Under the pieces are notes generated by a model. That model was not told the DNA's origin. It made no database searches and worked only from the letters and a program-made list of their open reading frames with translations. Positions 9,001 through 19,015 of a DNA stretch of 64,000 nucleotides are shown here, piece by piece. The stretch is from Halomonas sp. A40-4 (lineage in GTDB: Bacteria > Pseudomonadota > Gammaproteobacteria > Pseudomonadales > Halomonadaceae), in contig NZ_CP065230.1 of assembly GCF_015767635.1 (NCBI RefSeq), positions 310,001 through 374,000 of the forward strand, in the 5' to 3' direction. Each line of letters starts with the position of its first letter. Positions within the stretch are counted from its first letter, which is position 1. Position numbers and translations under genes: made by a program.

Positions 9001-9073
9001 CTCGTAGAATAATTCCGAAAATTCAGTCAGTTGAAATTTTCCGCTATGCCAGGGAACGATCGTGAGAAATAAG

Positions 9074-9128
9074 TGTTACCCGCTTTGAGCGGTCTTTCGT
9101 GTGGGAAGGTAACAGTATGCGGGTAACG
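9074..9128 (-). promoter_or_regulatory. Probable CbrB upstream activating sites
   Basis: Half-sites TGTTAC (9074-9079), GTAACA (9109-9114) and GTAACG (9123-9128) on the plus strand, 75-130 bases upstream of the sigma-54 promoter, the usual place for an NtrC-family enhancer. A CbrB target reported in Pseudomonas is a TGTTAC...GTAACA dyad, there with a shorter spacer; here the arms are 29 bases apart, with a third half-site 14 bases further on. The assignment to CbrB is inference. Confidence 0.55.
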
Positions 9129-9194
9129 AATTTCGTGGATATTTCTTTGGTAAATCAGTGTATTAGACGTTAGTTGTAGGTGCGGTTGAGCTGT

Positions 9195-10583
9195 TCAGGT
9201 AGGGCGGCGTGCCGTCTTCTTGCGCGGTATGCCCAGCCGCTGGCGTCGCTCCCATAGGTTTTTGCGGCTGATCCCCAACTTCTGTGCCAGCTCGGTCTCG
9301 CTCATCTGGTCCTGATGCTCAAGTACAAAGTGTTGGAAATAGTCTTCCAATGACAGGTCATCTTCTTCGGTGCCGGATTGAATCGTGTCGGCGCTGGCGG
9401 CTGACGGAGGGGGGCTAGCCGCTGGTGTCGGGCGATGCGAAACGGGGGCCAGTCCCAGGTCATCGGGGTGGATCAAATGGCCTTCGGCCAGAATGACGCC
9501 GCGTTCCAGGGCATTTTCCAGCTCACGCACGTTGCCGGGCCAGGGGTAGTCACGCAGCTCATGGCGCGCCGCCCGGGATAAGCGCAGCCCTTGGCGTTCG
9601 TGGCGCTTGCAGGCCTTGTCGAGCAGGATGTCGGCGATTTCCAGCACATCGTCCTCACGCTCACGCAACGGCGGCAGCTCTATCTGCATGACGTTCAGTC
9701 GGTAATACAGGTCCAGGCGAAATTCGCCACTCTTGGAGAGCGCACGAAGGTCGCGATGGGTCGCGGCGATCAGGCGGACATCGACATGGCGGGTTTCCAC
9801 CGATCCGATTTTGCGAATTTCGCCTTCCTGGAGTACGCGCAGCAGCCGTGCTTGAGCGTCGAGGGGTAGCTCGCCAATTTCGTCCAGAAATAACGTGCCG
9901 CCGTCGGCGGCTTCGACCAGCCCGGTACGCGCGGCGCTGGCGCCGGTAAAGGCCCCTTTCTCATGACCAAACAGTTCTGACTCGATCAGCGTCTCCGGGA
10001 TAGCCGCGCAGTTGACGCATATCAGTGGGGCCTTGGCCCGTTTGCTTTGTTGGTGCAGGGCCCGGGCGACGAGTTCCTTGCCGGTGCCGGACTCCCCCAG
10101 AATGAGCACCGTGACATCGGCGGGGGCGGTTTTGCGAATGCGGGTATAGACCTGCTGCATGGCCACGCAGTTGCCGATCATGGTTTGGCGGCCACCTCCG
10201 TCATCGGTGATGGCGGGGGGCGGGCTGTGTTGCATTGACTGCTGGTGCAGAATCCGTGCAACGGTTTCCAAAAGCTCTGCGTGGTCAAACGGTTTAGCAA
10301 CGTAATCCACAGCGCCCTGTTTGAGGGAGTCGACCGCTGAGCGCATGCTGGCATAGCTGGTCATGATCAGGACCGGCGCCGGGGCGGCGGCCTGGATCAG
10401 GCGGGTGCCCGGCTCACCGGGCAGGCGCAGGTCGCTGATAATCAGATCAAAGCCGACCAGCTCAAACGTCTCGGCCTCTTCAGCACTGCCCGCTTCGCTG
10501 ACCTCGTAGTCGTGACGCTCGAGCAGACGCCTGAGCGCACTGCGGATAATGGCTTCATCTTCAACAATCAGAATCCTAGACAT
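9195..10583 (-). CDS. cbrB: NtrC-family response regulator CbrB
   Basis: 462 residues. Receiver domain at ~1-120 with phospho-acceptor Asp51 ([10 protein letters not shown]) and the Lys of VAKPF; sigma-54 AAA+ domain at ~140-380 with Walker [15 protein letters not shown] loop and FLDEIGEL; Fis-type helix-turn-helix at the C terminus ([19 protein letters not shown]). It activates sigma-54 promoters, in Pseudomonas above all that of crcZ. Start placed at 10583, giving an 8-base overlap with cbrA and an upstream AGGAT; an ATG at 10598 is possible. Assignment as CbrB rather than another NtrC relative rests on its cbrA partner and the surrounding gene order. Confidence 0.93.
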   Translation of the reverse strand: MSRILIVEDEAIIRSALRRLLERHDYEVSEAGSAEEAETFELVGFDLIISDLRLPGEPGTRLIQAAAPAPVLIMTSYASMRSAVDSLKQGAVDYVAKPFDHAELLETVARILHQQSMQHSPPPAITDDGGGRQTMIGNCVAMQQVYTRIRKTAPADVTVLILGESGTGKELVARALHQQSKRAKAPLICVNCAAIPETLIESELFGHEKGAFTGASAARTGLVEAADGGTLFLDEIGELPLDAQARLLRVLQEGEIRKIGSVETRHVDVRLIAATHRDLRALSKSGEFRLDLYYRLNVMQIELPPLREREDDVLEIADILLDKACKRHERQGLRLSRAARHELRDYPWPGNVRELENALERGVILAEGHLIHPDDLGLAPVSHRPTPAASPPPSAASADTIQSGTEEDDLSLEDYFQHFVLEHQDQMSETELAQKLGISRKNLWERRQRLGIPRKKTARRPT

Positions 10584-13509
10584 GGGGCAGCTGATCATCC
10601 TGTTGGAAAAGCGGTAGCCACAAGGTAATGGCCGTGCCGCGAGATGTTCCGGGCGGTGGCGACGCCACCTCTATTCTGCCGTGATGCTCATTGATAATCT
10701 GGTAGGCCAGTGATAACCCAAGACCGGTGCCTTCACCGGCCGCTTTGGTGGTAGTGAAGGGCTCGAACAGGTGGTCACGTACCTTGGGGTCAATACCCAG
10801 ACCATCGTCGGTAATACACCACCATGCCTGATCATCCTGCCTGTCGGCCGTAATGTGCACGCTGCCCTCGGGGCTGCAGGCATCCCGTGCGTTGCCCATT
10901 AGATTCACCATCACCTGGGTCAAGCGCTGGGCATCACCTTGCACCACCAGCTCTTCCGCACACGCATTGGTAAAGATGACATCCTCGCCCGAGCGGGCCA
11001 GGTGGATCAAGTGCAAGGCATCGTCGGTGATCGTTCTAAGCACGACAGGCGAGCGCGGCATGCCGGGCGAGTCGCGCCCGGCATGGGCAAAGCCGACCAG
11101 CGAATTGACGATCTTGGTCACCCGTTCGGTCAACTGCTGAATATGGTCGGCGGTTTCCAGCAAGGCGGGATCCTGAGTGTCATAACGCAGGTTTTGCGCC
11201 AACGACGAGATGCCGGTGATCGGGTTGCCTATCTCATGGGCAACACCCGCTGCCAATTGGCCGATGGAGGCGAGGCGGGCGGCGTGAACCAGTTCATCCT
11301 CCAGCCACTTCATCTCGGTGTGATCTTCCACCAGGATGACGCTGCCACCACGGCTGTCATTACCGCTCAGGTCGGCTTTATGCAGGGTCAGGAAGTAGTC
11401 TTTATCATGGAGCCTTACCGCTTGTTTATACAACGGTGACGGCCCCTCGTTGAGCACGCTACCCAGGAGCCATGGCCAGGGGGCGGGCAAGCTGTCCCGG
11501 CGCGAGCCGATCACGCTTTCACCGCTGATGCCGGACAGCTGGGAAAGCGCTTGATTCCACATGACCAGCTCTTCGTCGTCGCCGAGGACGCAAAGCCCGA
11601 CGGGCAGGTAAGCCAGCGTTTGACGATGGTGGCGGCGCAGGCCGTCGAGTTCCCGGGCCAGCCCCGTGAGCCGCGAGCGATAGGCTTCCAGGCGGCTTTC
11701 CACGAAATGGATGTCATCGGTAATCGGCGCATCGTCGTGCCGGTAGGGCAGGTAACGGTCGACGATGTCGCGCGCCACTGAAGGACCCATCAAGCCGGAA
11801 AGGTTTGCCTGGATACGGTCGCGAAGGCGGCGCAGTGCGTAGGGGCGGCGTTCCTGGTGAGTCAGGTTGAGTGCCTTGAGCGCGCGGTCGACTTCACGGT
11901 GGGCGGCGTCATCGCCCAGTGCCTGGGCCAGGTGGGCGGAGAAGTCACTCGCTGTGGCGGCTTCCAGCGGCAGGCGTTTCGAGCGAATGACCGCATCCAC
12001 CGAGCAGGCTTCGGCCGCCGATTTTTCACCTTCCGAGGTGCGAGTGAACAGCGAAACGACAATCAGCAGCAGGATGTTGAGCGATTGAGACAGCAAGGTG
12101 ACGCTATACCAGATGGGTGCATCCGTGGGTGTCAGCGGTGTCAATGGCAGGGTGGGTGGGGTATAGCCCGCCACCAGGGGCAGCCATAGCCCCCAGAGCC
12201 AGACGCCAACGCCACCGATCAGGCCAGCCACCATGCCCTTGCGGTTGGCACCCGGCCAGTAGAGCAGTGCCAGCATGCCTGGCAAACACTGGGCCATGCC
12301 GATGAAGGCGGCGAGCCCCAGGCTGGTCAGCGGGTGATGACGGCCAACCCACTGATAAAACAGCCAACCGCTTAAAATAACCCCGATCACCAGCCCCCGG
12401 CGCAGCCATAGCAGCCAGCCATACAAGTCGCTACGTGCTTCGGGGGGCCTTGCCACCAATACGATGTGGTTAAGCACCATGCCCGAGAGTGCCAGCGCGA
12501 TCAGCATCATGGTGCCGCTGGCGGCAGCCAAGCCGCCGATAAACGCCAGCGCACCGACCCACCAGTGCTCGCTCAATGCATAGGCGGCGTAGGCGGTGAT
12601 GGGGAGTGTCTCGTTGACCGACTGCGCAGCCCACCAGATAAGGGGGACAGGCAACGCCATCAGCAGTAAAAATAACGGCAAGGTCCAGCTTGCCTGCAGC
12701 AGGGTTTGCGGTGACAGGCTTTCCGCAAAGGTGATATGAAACAAGTGCGGCATCATGAAGGCGGCGGCAAAAAACAACAGCAGCAGGGTGCGCCATTGGG
12801 CGGGATCAAAACGCGCTGTGTGTGCCTGGGCAAGGTAGCCGGGGCCTTCGAGCCATGCCTGCAAGTCGCCAGGGCCGCTGAACACCAGCCACAATGCCAC
12901 GGCACCCAGCCCCAGCATGGCCAGCAGTTTGACGACCGACTCGATCGCAATGGTGCTCAACAGGCTGTTGTGACGGCTATGCACATGACTATGTCGCGCC
13001 CCTAGCATCACCGCTAAAGCGGCGATGGCCGTGCAAAATGCCAGTGCCACGACAGGACCAGCCTGGCTCTGGGTGAAAAGATTGACCGCCTCGCTCATGG
13101 TTTTGACCTGAATGCCCAGTAAGGGCAATACCGCGAGCAGGCTGACCAAGGTTACCAGGGTGCCCGCCCAGCGGGAGCGAAAACGAAAGGCGAACAGGTC
13201 CGCCAGGGAGGCGAGTTGGTAGGTGCGAGTGATCCGCTGAATGGGGACCAACAACACCGGGGCAAGCAGAAAGGCACCGGCGGCCCCCAGGTAGTAGGCG
13301 AGATAGCCAAAGCCGACATTAGCCGCTAGTTCGACGCTGCCATAAATTGCCCAGGCGCTGGCATAAACGCCCAGTGCCAGGGTGTAGACGGCAGGGTGAC
13401 GGCTGATGCGCAACGGTATCCAGCCCCGTTCCACCGCCAGGGCACAGCCCAGCAGAAGGGCGAGATAGCCCAGGCCGAGAAACAGCGCGCCAAGAACCTC
13501 AACGCTCAT
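10576..13509 (-). CDS. cbrA: Sensor histidine kinase CbrA with an SLC5/PutP-like transporter domain
   Basis: 977 residues. The first ~500 form about 13 membrane helices of the sodium/solute symporter family, followed by a cytoplasmic linker, a PAS domain (~620-720, [21 protein letters not shown]), a HisKA dimerisation domain with the phospho-His in GVAHEIGNP, and an HATPase domain ([29 protein letters not shown]). In Pseudomonas CbrA the transporter-like part is linked to histidine uptake and the kinase phosphorylates CbrB in response to carbon/nitrogen status. The start overlaps the small upstream gene by 11 bases, with AAGAGGAAA as ribosome site inside that gene. Confidence 0.95.
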   Translation of the reverse strand: MSVEVLGALFLGLGYLALLLGCALAVERGWIPLRISRHPAVYTLALGVYASAWAIYGSVELAANVGFGYLAYYLGAAGAFLLAPVLLVPIQRITRTYQLASLADLFAFRFRSRWAGTLVTLVSLLAVLPLLGIQVKTMSEAVNLFTQSQAGPVVALAFCTAIAALAVMLGARHSHVHSRHNSLLSTIAIESVVKLLAMLGLGAVALWLVFSGPGDLQAWLEGPGYLAQAHTARFDPAQWRTLLLLFFAAAFMMPHLFHITFAESLSPQTLLQASWTLPLFLLLMALPVPLIWWAAQSVNETLPITAYAAYALSEHWWVGALAFIGGLAAASGTMMLIALALSGMVLNHIVLVARPPEARSDLYGWLLWLRRGLVIGVILSGWLFYQWVGRHHPLTSLGLAAFIGMAQCLPGMLALLYWPGANRKGMVAGLIGGVGVWLWGLWLPLVAGYTPPTLPLTPLTPTDAPIWYSVTLLSQSLNILLLIVVSLFTRTSEGEKSAAEACSVDAVIRSKRLPLEAATASDFSAHLAQALGDDAAHREVDRALKALNLTHQERRPYALRRLRDRIQANLSGLMGPSVARDIVDRYLPYRHDDAPITDDIHFVESRLEAYRSRLTGLARELDGLRRHHRQTLAYLPVGLCVLGDDEELVMWNQALSQLSGISGESVIGSRRDSLPAPWPWLLGSVLNEGPSPLYKQAVRLHDKDYFLTLHKADLSGNDSRGGSVILVEDHTEMKWLEDELVHAARLASIGQLAAGVAHEIGNPITGISSLAQNLRYDTQDPALLETADHIQQLTERVTKIVNSLVGFAHAGRDSPGMPRSPVVLRTITDDALHLIHLARSGEDVIFTNACAEELVVQGDAQRLTQVMVNLMGNARDACSPEGSVHITADRQDDQAWWCITDDGLGIDPKVRDHLFEPFTTTKAAGEGTGLGLSLAYQIINEHHGRIEVASPPPGTSRGTAITLWLPLFQQDDQLPHV

Positions 13510-13675
13510 CCAGTTTCCTCTTCTGATCGAGCCACAGCGTCAGGGCGATCAGCCCACCCCAGATAACAAAGGGCCGATACCAGGACACGCTCGGGTCGCT
13601 CCAGCCATCCATCAGCAATGGGGAGAGCAGATAGCCGCCAAACACCAGAAACAGCATGATGCGGTAAACGTACAT
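13499..13675 (-). CDS. cbrX: Small membrane protein CbrX, overlapping cbrA
   Basis: A 58-codon frame from ATG 13675 to TGA 13499. The protein begins MYVYRIMLFLVFGGYLLSPL, has a second hydrophobic stretch (FVIWGGLIALTLWL) and ends in a charged tail (DQKRKLDER), so two membrane helices are likely. It starts one base after the gluQ stop and overlaps the cbrA start by 11 bases, the pattern expected for translational coupling. In Pseudomonas a small gene, cbrX, is found in the same place and is needed for cbrA translation. Sequence-level homology was not checked; the call is from position, overlap, size and topology. Confidence 0.8.
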   Translation of the reverse strand: MYVYRIMLFLVFGGYLLSPLLMDGWSDPSVSWYRPFVIWGGLIALTLWLDQKRKLDER

Positions 13676-13676
13676 G

Positions 13677-14576
13677 TCAGGGCTCCTGTGGCAGTTCGCG
13701 CTGCGCTGACGGTGACAGTTGTTCGACCGACCAATGCGTCACCGCCCAGTCTAACTGCGTTGTCACCGGTGCTTGGGAAAGGTCATCGGGCGGCGCCTGG
13801 TCAAGTGCCTGCAGCGCCCGAAACAGCTGCTGGCGTACGGCGTGCGGCTCGTCGGCCAGCGCAGGTGCAAGGTTCTGCTTGGAAAGCTTCTGGCCCTGCG
13901 ATGTCACCACCAACGGCAAATGCAGGTAACGTGGCTCGGGAAATGCCAGTGCCACTTGCAGCTGGCGCTGCCAGGGTGTGTTGTCGAGCAGGTCAAAGCC
14001 TCTGACAACGTCCGTTATGCCCTGCTCGGCGTCGTCGACCACCACCGCCAGTTGATATGCCCAGAGAGCATCTTTGCGCTTGAGGATGACGTCCCCCAGG
14101 GTTTCAGGGTCTAATTGCTGCCAGCCAAACAGGCGGTCGTGCCATTGGATCGGGCGCTTGCCCAGATCGCTGCGCAGCCGCCAGGCGACCGGCTGGGCGG
14201 GGTCACTCAGCCCTGTGCGACACCAGCCGGGGTATACCGGATATGCCTGCCATTGTTTGCGCGAACAGCTGCAAGGGTAGGCCAGCCCCTGATCGGCCAG
14301 CGTATCGAGCGCCTGCTGATAGGCAGCGTGGCGGTCATGCTGCCAGCGAACGGTCTCGTCCCAATGAAGCCCAAACGTTTCCAACTGGTGCAGAATGGTG
14401 CTGTCAGTGCCTGGTGGGCAGCGGGGTGGGTCGATATCTTCAATGCGTACCAGCCAATCGCCGCCCGCCGCGCGGGCGTCCAGGTAACTGCCCAGGGCCG
14501 CCACCAGCGAGCCGAAGTGTAGCGGCCCTGACGGCGTGGGGGCAAAACGTCCTCGGTAGCGAAGTGGTTGCGTCAT
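13677..14576 (-). CDS. gluQ: Glutamyl-Q tRNA(Asp) synthetase
   Basis: 299 residues, a truncated glutamyl-tRNA synthetase lacking the anticodon-binding domain. It activates glutamate and attaches it to queuosine in the wobble position of tRNA(Asp). The HIGH-like motif is SGPLHFGSL within [10 protein letters not shown], the KMSKS-like loop is QKLSKQN, and a zinc site is suggested by CSC in [10 protein letters not shown] with a later Cys (YPGWCRTG). Start at 14576 with GGAAG 8 bases upstream; 15 extra upstream codons are open but do not fit the family. It follows dksA, as in many gammaproteobacteria. Confidence 0.95.
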   Translation of the reverse strand: MTQPLRYRGRFAPTPSGPLHFGSLVAALGSYLDARAAGGDWLVRIEDIDPPRCPPGTDSTILHQLETFGLHWDETVRWQHDRHAAYQQALDTLADQGLAYPCSCSRKQWQAYPVYPGWCRTGLSDPAQPVAWRLRSDLGKRPIQWHDRLFGWQQLDPETLGDVILKRKDALWAYQLAVVVDDAEQGITDVVRGFDLLDNTPWQRQLQVALAFPEPRYLHLPLVVTSQGQKLSKQNLAPALADEPHAVRQQLFRALQALDQAPPDDLSQAPVTTQLDWAVTHWSVEQLSPSAQRELPQEP

Positions 14577-14593
14577 CAACGTCTTCCAGAAAC

Positions 14594-14617
14594 CAAAACG
14601 GGCACCACAGGGTGCCC
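14594..14617 (-). terminator. Terminator between dksA and gluQ
   Basis: GGGCACC / GGTGCCC stem (14600-14606 and 14611-14617) with loop of 4, followed on the minus strand by GTTTTGG. It lies just upstream of the gluQ start, so it probably attenuates read-through from the strongly expressed dksA. Confidence 0.7.
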
Positions 14618-14654
14618 GCATTCCACAATAGCATACAGGTCGATTGTTCCTGGC

Positions 14655-15092
14655 TTAACCGCCGAGTTGCTTCTCCTTGAGCTCGGCCAGGGTCTTGCAG
14701 TCGACGCATAGCGTGGCGGTCGGGCGCGCTTCAAGACGGCGAATACCAATCTCGACGCCGCAGGCTTCGCAGAAGCCGTAATCGTCTTCGTCGATCTTTT
14801 CGATGGTTTCGTTAATTTTCTTGAGCAGCTTACGTTCGCGATCCCGAGTGCGCAGCTCAAGGCTGAAGCCTTCTTCCTGGGTCGCCCGATCAGCCGGATC
14901 GGCGTAGTTGTTAGCATCTTCCTGCAGGTGGCGTACGGTACGGTCCACCTCTTCCATGAGGTCCTGTTTCCAATCCAACAGCAGCTGGCGGAAGTGCGCC
15001 AGCTGTTGGTCATTCATATATTCTTCACCCGTTGCCGGCTCATACGGTGTGAAGGGCTTGGACGCTTCCGGTTTTTTTTCCGCTACTGGCAT
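14655..15092 (-). CDS. dksA: RNA polymerase-binding transcription factor DksA
   Basis: 145 residues. DksA enters the secondary channel of RNA polymerase and works with ppGpp to control rRNA and amino-acid promoters. Seen: the coiled coil with DPADRATQEE carrying the conserved Asp-x-x-Asp tip, and the C4 zinc finger (CEACGVEIG ... CVDCKTLAE). Start at 15092 (MPVAEKK) with AGGGGG upstream, giving the family length; the frame is open 42 codons further but those do not resemble DksA. First gene of the dksA-gluQ-cbrX-cbrA-cbrB series. Confidence 0.97.
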   Translation of the reverse strand: MPVAEKKPEASKPFTPYEPATGEEYMNDQQLAHFRQLLLDWKQDLMEEVDRTVRHLQEDANNYADPADRATQEEGFSLELRTRDRERKLLKKINETIEKIDEDDYGFCEACGVEIGIRRLEARPTATLCVDCKTLAELKEKQLGG

Positions 15093-15277
15093 GGGAGTGC
15101 CCCCTACGTATGTGACTACTGATCGACCATGAGCGTGTGTCACGATCTCACGCCAAAGGGATGCTTGTTTAGCTGAAAATTGGCTGCGTTGCAAGCATAA
15201 TAGGGTGCTTTCTATCATGAACTTGCCTTCAGTGCGACCAAGCTCATGTTTTTACTACCGCTAGGTAAGGAGCCACT

Positions 15278-16438
15278 ATGGCCTGGAATTCACGCGTGAA
15301 TCATGTCGCACCTTTTCGTGTGATGCATCTACTGGAAATGGCTCAGGCGCGTGAGGCAGCGGGCCATGATGTGATTCACCTTGAAGTAGGGGAGCCGGAT
15401 TTCGCTACCCCTGCGCCGGTGGTGGCCGCGGGCCAGCAAGCATTGGCGACTGGCAAAACCCGCTACACGCCTGCCGCTGGCCTGCCCGCATTGCGCGAGG
15501 CCATTGCCGGTCATTACGCGGAGCACTTCAATGCCTCGGTGGACCCCGCGCGGATTCTGGTCACCCCTGGCGCATCGGGGGCATTGTTGTTGGCCAGTCA
15601 ACTATTGGTCGAGACAGGCGACCGGGTAATGATGGCCGATCCCAACTATCCGTGTAATCGCCATTTCATGGCCCTGGCCGGTGCCGACGTCGATGCTATC
15701 CCGGTTGGTCGTGAAAGCGGCTGGCAGTTGGACGCTGCGCTGGTCAAGCGGCACTGGCAAACCAATACGCGGCTGGCGATGTTGGCATCCCCCTCCAATC
15801 CGACCGGTCATACGTTGAGTGCCGATGCCTTGCAATCGGTATTCAAGGCGGTGTCCGAGCGTGGCGGCGAGGTGCTGGTCGACGAGATCTATCAGGGGCT
15901 GAATTACGACGACGCGCCTCTTTCGGCAACGTCGTTGTCTAGCGACGCCTTTGTGGTCAACAGCTTTTCCAAATACTTCGGCATGACAGGCTGGCGCCTG
16001 GGCTGGCTGGTGGCCCCTGAACACGCGATCGAGCCGCTCACCAGGCTTGCCCAGAACGTGTTTCTTGCCGCCCCCACGCTTTCCCAGCACGCGGCATTGG
16101 CTGCCTTTACCCCCGAGTGTCGCGATATTCTCGAGACTCGGCGGACGACGCTCAAGCAGCGCCGTCAGGTATTGCTTGAGGGCCTGGCGCAATTAGGGCT
16201 GGCGCCGGATTTGCCGCCCCAGGGGGCGTTTTATCTGTGGCTGGACATCTCCCGCTATAGTCGTGACAGCCAGGATTTTTGCGAACGGCTTCTGCGTGAG
16301 GAGAACGTGGCGATCACCCCGGGTATCGACTTTGCCGTTCAGGGCGGCGAGCATCATGTGCGTATTGCCTTTACCAACGACGTCGAGCGGCTGGAAGACG
16401 CCGTGGAGCGCATCACCCGCTTTGTGAGCCGTCTATGA
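15278..16438 (+). CDS. Pyridoxal-phosphate aminotransferase, class I/II fold
   Basis: 386 residues, aspartate-aminotransferase-type fold I. Seen: EVGEPDF (substrate loop), TPAAGLPALREAIA, ASPSNPTGH with the PLP-contacting Asn, VDEIYQGL with the Asp, and the Schiff-base Lys in VVNSFSKYFGMTGWRLGW. The C-terminal Arg region is VRIAFTND. AAGGAG precedes the ATG. It overlaps sfsA by 4 bases (ATGA), so the two are translated together. The amino-acid specificity cannot be read; related genes are often labelled alanine or aspartate aminotransferase. The same pair sits next to dksA in Pseudomonas. Confidence 0.92.
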   Translation: MAWNSRVNHVAPFRVMHLLEMAQAREAAGHDVIHLEVGEPDFATPAPVVAAGQQALATGKTRYTPAAGLPALREAIAGHYAEHFNASVDPARILVTPGASGALLLASQLLVETGDRVMMADPNYPCNRHFMALAGADVDAIPVGRESGWQLDAALVKRHWQTNTRLAMLASPSNPTGHTLSADALQSVFKAVSERGGEVLVDEIYQGLNYDDAPLSATSLSSDAFVVNSFSKYFGMTGWRLGWLVAPEHAIEPLTRLAQNVFLAAPTLSQHAALAAFTPECRDILETRRTTLKQRRQVLLEGLAQLGLAPDLPPQGAFYLWLDISRYSRDSQDFCERLLREENVAITPGIDFAVQGGEHHVRIAFTNDVERLEDAVERITRFVSRL

Positions 16439-17226
16439 GCCTTGCCTGCCAGGGCTTGGTGCCCGGTACCTTGCTGCGGCGCTACAAGCGCTTTCTGGCC
16501 GATGTGCGCCTGGATGATGGCCGGGACGTCGTCGCCCATTGTCCCAACACAGGCTCGATGAAGGCGGTCAATGTGCCCGGTTGCCGCGTATGGCTGTCGC
16601 CAAGCGATAACCCGAAACGCAAGCTGGCCTGGACCTGGGAGTGGATCGAGCTGCCGCAGCCGGATGGCACGGTGGCACTGGCTTCGGTGCATACCGGGCG
16701 TGCCAACCGCATTGTGGAGGCGGCCATCGAGGCGGGCGATATCGCGCCGCTGGCGGGCTATCAAACCCTCAAGCGCGAGGTGAAAATAACCGATGCACGG
16801 CTCGACTTTCGCCTGGATGACCCTGAGCTTGGTAATGCTTACATCGAAGTAAAGCAGGTGACGCTGAGAGAGTCTGATGGCCATGGCTATTTCCCCGACT
16901 CGGTCAGCGTACGAGGCACCCGGCATCTGCGTGCGCTACAGGCGCTGGCCGAGCAGGGCGAGCGGGCGATGCTGCTGTTTTGTGTCGCCCATGAAGGCAT
17001 CGGTGACGTGGCGCCCGCGGCGCATATCGACCCTGCTTATGCCGCGGCGCTGGGTGAGGCGGCGCAAGCAGGGGTTGAGGTGTTGGCGTACGGGATTGAG
17101 GTGCAGCGGGCTGCGGCAAGCCCCGCGTTCGTGCGTTTATCGCGGCCCTTGCCGATACGCTGGCCAGATTCGCTAGCGACGGCGAACGCGGAAAATGGCG
17201 ATTTCACCGAACAGGTTGGGCCATAG
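16435..17226 (+). CDS. sfsA: Sugar fermentation stimulation protein A homologue
   Basis: 263 residues. SfsA is a conserved nuclease-fold, DNA-binding protein first noted as a stimulator of maltose metabolism; its precise role is unsettled. Family blocks are clear: GTLLRRYKRFLADVRLDDG, HCPNTGSMKAVN, HTGRANRIVEAAI, then YIEVKQVTLRE (acid/Lys nuclease-like core) and FPDSVSVRGTRHL. Its ATG overlaps the aminotransferase stop. The last 54 bases overlap the end of convergent metW. Confidence 0.93.
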   Translation: MSLACQGLVPGTLLRRYKRFLADVRLDDGRDVVAHCPNTGSMKAVNVPGCRVWLSPSDNPKRKLAWTWEWIELPQPDGTVALASVHTGRANRIVEAAIEAGDIAPLAGYQTLKREVKITDARLDFRLDDPELGNAYIEVKQVTLRESDGHGYFPDSVSVRGTRHLRALQALAEQGERAMLLFCVAHEGIGDVAPAAHIDPAYAAALGEAAQAGVEVLAYGIEVQRAAASPAFVRLSRPLPIRWPDSLATANAENGDFTEQVGP

Positions 17227-17769
17227 CCGGGAAGTCCAATGCCCACGGTGGTCACCCACGCCCACGGCGCGATCCACAATCACCATGCCTTTTTCACGGC
17301 ACAGGTGCTCAAAGTCGTTGAAGGTGGAGAGATGAATATTGGGGGTGTCGTACCAGGCGTGAGGCAGCGACTTCGAGACCGGCATGTAGCCTCGCAGGCC
17401 CAGATGAATGCGGTGACGCCAATAGGCAAAGTTGGGAAACGTGATGATGCCCTCTTCGGCAACGCGCAGCATTTCATCGAGCATTTTATCGGGGCGACGC
17501 AAGGCCTGCAGGGCCTGGGTCATGATCACCTGATCGTAGCTGTTGTCGCAGAAGCTACCCAGGCCATCGTCAAGGTTATGCTCGATGACGTTGACGCCGC
17601 GGGCTACGCAGCCGGTAATGCCGTCGTGATCGATTTCGAGCCCATAGCCGGTCACGCCTTTGTGCTGGGCCAGCGCTTCGAGCAGTACGCCATCACCGCA
17701 GGCCAGGTCCAGCACGTGCGCGCCTTCGGGGACCCAGTCATAAATCAGTTCCAGATCAGCGCGCATCAT
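17173..17769 (-). CDS. metW: Methionine biosynthesis protein MetW
   Basis: 198 residues, a small class I methyltransferase-fold protein. [15 protein letters not shown] is the SAM-binding glycine loop, and GLEIDHDGI the adjacent acidic strand end; [11 protein letters not shown] is a MetW hallmark. It always follows metX and is needed for full MetX activity in several bacteria. Its start overlaps the metX stop by 4 bases. It converges on sfsA with a 54-base overlap of coding ends. Confidence 0.95.
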   Translation of the reverse strand: MMRADLELIYDWVPEGAHVLDLACGDGVLLEALAQHKGVTGYGLEIDHDGITGCVARGVNVIEHNLDDGLGSFCDNSYDQVIMTQALQALRRPDKMLDEMLRVAEEGIITFPNFAYWRHRIHLGLRGYMPVSKSLPHAWYDTPNIHLSTFNDFEHLCREKGMVIVDRAVGVGDHRGHWTSRLWPNLFGEIAIFRVRRR

Positions 17770-18962
17770 GGTGTCTCCTCTGCATCCGGATGAGCGAGGT
17801 TAAGCTCGCGGGCCGCGCGTTTCATGAAGGCGCCGAATACTGCTTCGTAGCGTGGTTCGGGTAACAAGAAAGCGTCGTGGCCATGGGGCGAGTCGATATT
17901 GGCGTAGCTCACCGGTTTGCCCGCACGAGTGAGGGCGTCGACCAACTCCCGAGAGCGTGGCGGCGGAAAGCGCCAGTCAGTCGTGAAGCTGACAATCAGG
18001 AACGGACACTGAGCCGGGGAGAGGGCGTTGGCGAGGTCTCCGCCCTGCGTGGCCGCCGGGTCGAAGTAATCCAGTGCCTTGGTCATCAGCAGGTAGGTAT
18101 TGGCGTCAAAAGCGGTGGAAAACGTATCACCCTGGTAGCGCAGGTAGGACTCCACCTGGAATTCGACGCCGAAGCCGAAGTTCAAGTCGTTGCTGCGCAG
18201 GTCACGGCCGAACTTGCTGCCCATGGCGTCTTCGGAAAGATAGGTGATATGGCCCACCATACGAGCCAGCTTCAGCCCACGCTTGGGCACGGTATTATGT
18301 TCGGCGTACCAGCCGTCAAAAAAATCCGGGTCGGAGCGAATCGCCTGTCGCGCGACTTCATTGAAGGCGATGTTCTGCGCTGACAGGCGTGGCGTCGCGG
18401 CGATGACCACCGCATTGGCAACCCGGTCAGGGTAGGTCATTGTCCATTCCAGCACCTGCATACCCCCCAGGCTGCCACCCACAGCTGCCGCCCAGCGCTC
18501 GATCCCCAACTGATCGGCCAGGCGAGCCTGGCTGGCCACCCAGTCACTCACCGTGACCATGGGGAAGTCGGGTCCCCACTGGCGTCCGGTGTCGGGATTG
18601 TGGCTCACCGGACCGGTGCTGCCATGGCAGCCGCCCAGGTTGTTCAGGGACACGACGAAAAAGCGGTTGGTGTCGATAGGTTTGCCGGGGCCGATGTGGG
18701 CATCCCACCAGCCGGGTTTGCGGTCTTCCTGACTGTGATAACCCGCCGCATGATGGTGGCCGGACAGGGCATGACAGATCAGTACCGCGTTGCTTCGTTC
18801 GGCGTTAAGGGTGCCGTATGTCTCGTAAATCAACTCATACTCGGGCAGTACCTTGCCGCAGGCGAGCGAAAGCGGTGTGTCGAACTTGGCGACATTCGGA
18901 GTGACCAGCCCGACGGAATTCGTCGGCCGGTCTTCAAAAGCAAGCGTGTCTGAATCGGGCAT
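17766..18962 (-). CDS. metX: Homoserine O-acyltransferase MetX (probably succinyl-specific)
   Basis: 398 residues, alpha/beta-hydrolase fold, acylates homoserine for methionine synthesis. Nucleophile Ser164 in [10 protein letters not shown]; acid Asp in FTTDWRFPP; His in [22 protein letters not shown] and GGCHGSTGP are family blocks. In gammaproteobacteria with metW beside it, MetX enzymes were shown to prefer succinyl-CoA (MetXS), but I cannot fix the specificity from sequence alone. Followed by metW; yggT, proC and yggS lie upstream on the same strand, with only 53 bases to yggT. Confidence 0.94.
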   Translation of the reverse strand: MPDSDTLAFEDRPTNSVGLVTPNVAKFDTPLSLACGKVLPEYELIYETYGTLNAERSNAVLICHALSGHHHAAGYHSQEDRKPGWWDAHIGPGKPIDTNRFFVVSLNNLGGCHGSTGPVSHNPDTGRQWGPDFPMVTVSDWVASQARLADQLGIERWAAAVGGSLGGMQVLEWTMTYPDRVANAVVIAATPRLSAQNIAFNEVARQAIRSDPDFFDGWYAEHNTVPKRGLKLARMVGHITYLSEDAMGSKFGRDLRSNDLNFGFGVEFQVESYLRYQGDTFSTAFDANTYLLMTKALDYFDPAATQGGDLANALSPAQCPFLIVSFTTDWRFPPPRSRELVDALTRAGKPVSYANIDSPHGHDAFLLPEPRYEAVFGAFMKRAARELNLAHPDAEETP

Positions 18963-19015
18963 CGAAAGCGTTAGTCCTGCTGAGTCAGTCGTCGTAAATA
19001 AGCCATTGCGAGTGA

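Noticed and set aside
9074..9114. Exact TGTTAC-N14-GTAACA CbrB site
   Set aside because: Arms are present but 29 bases apart, so I list it only as probable activating half-sites.
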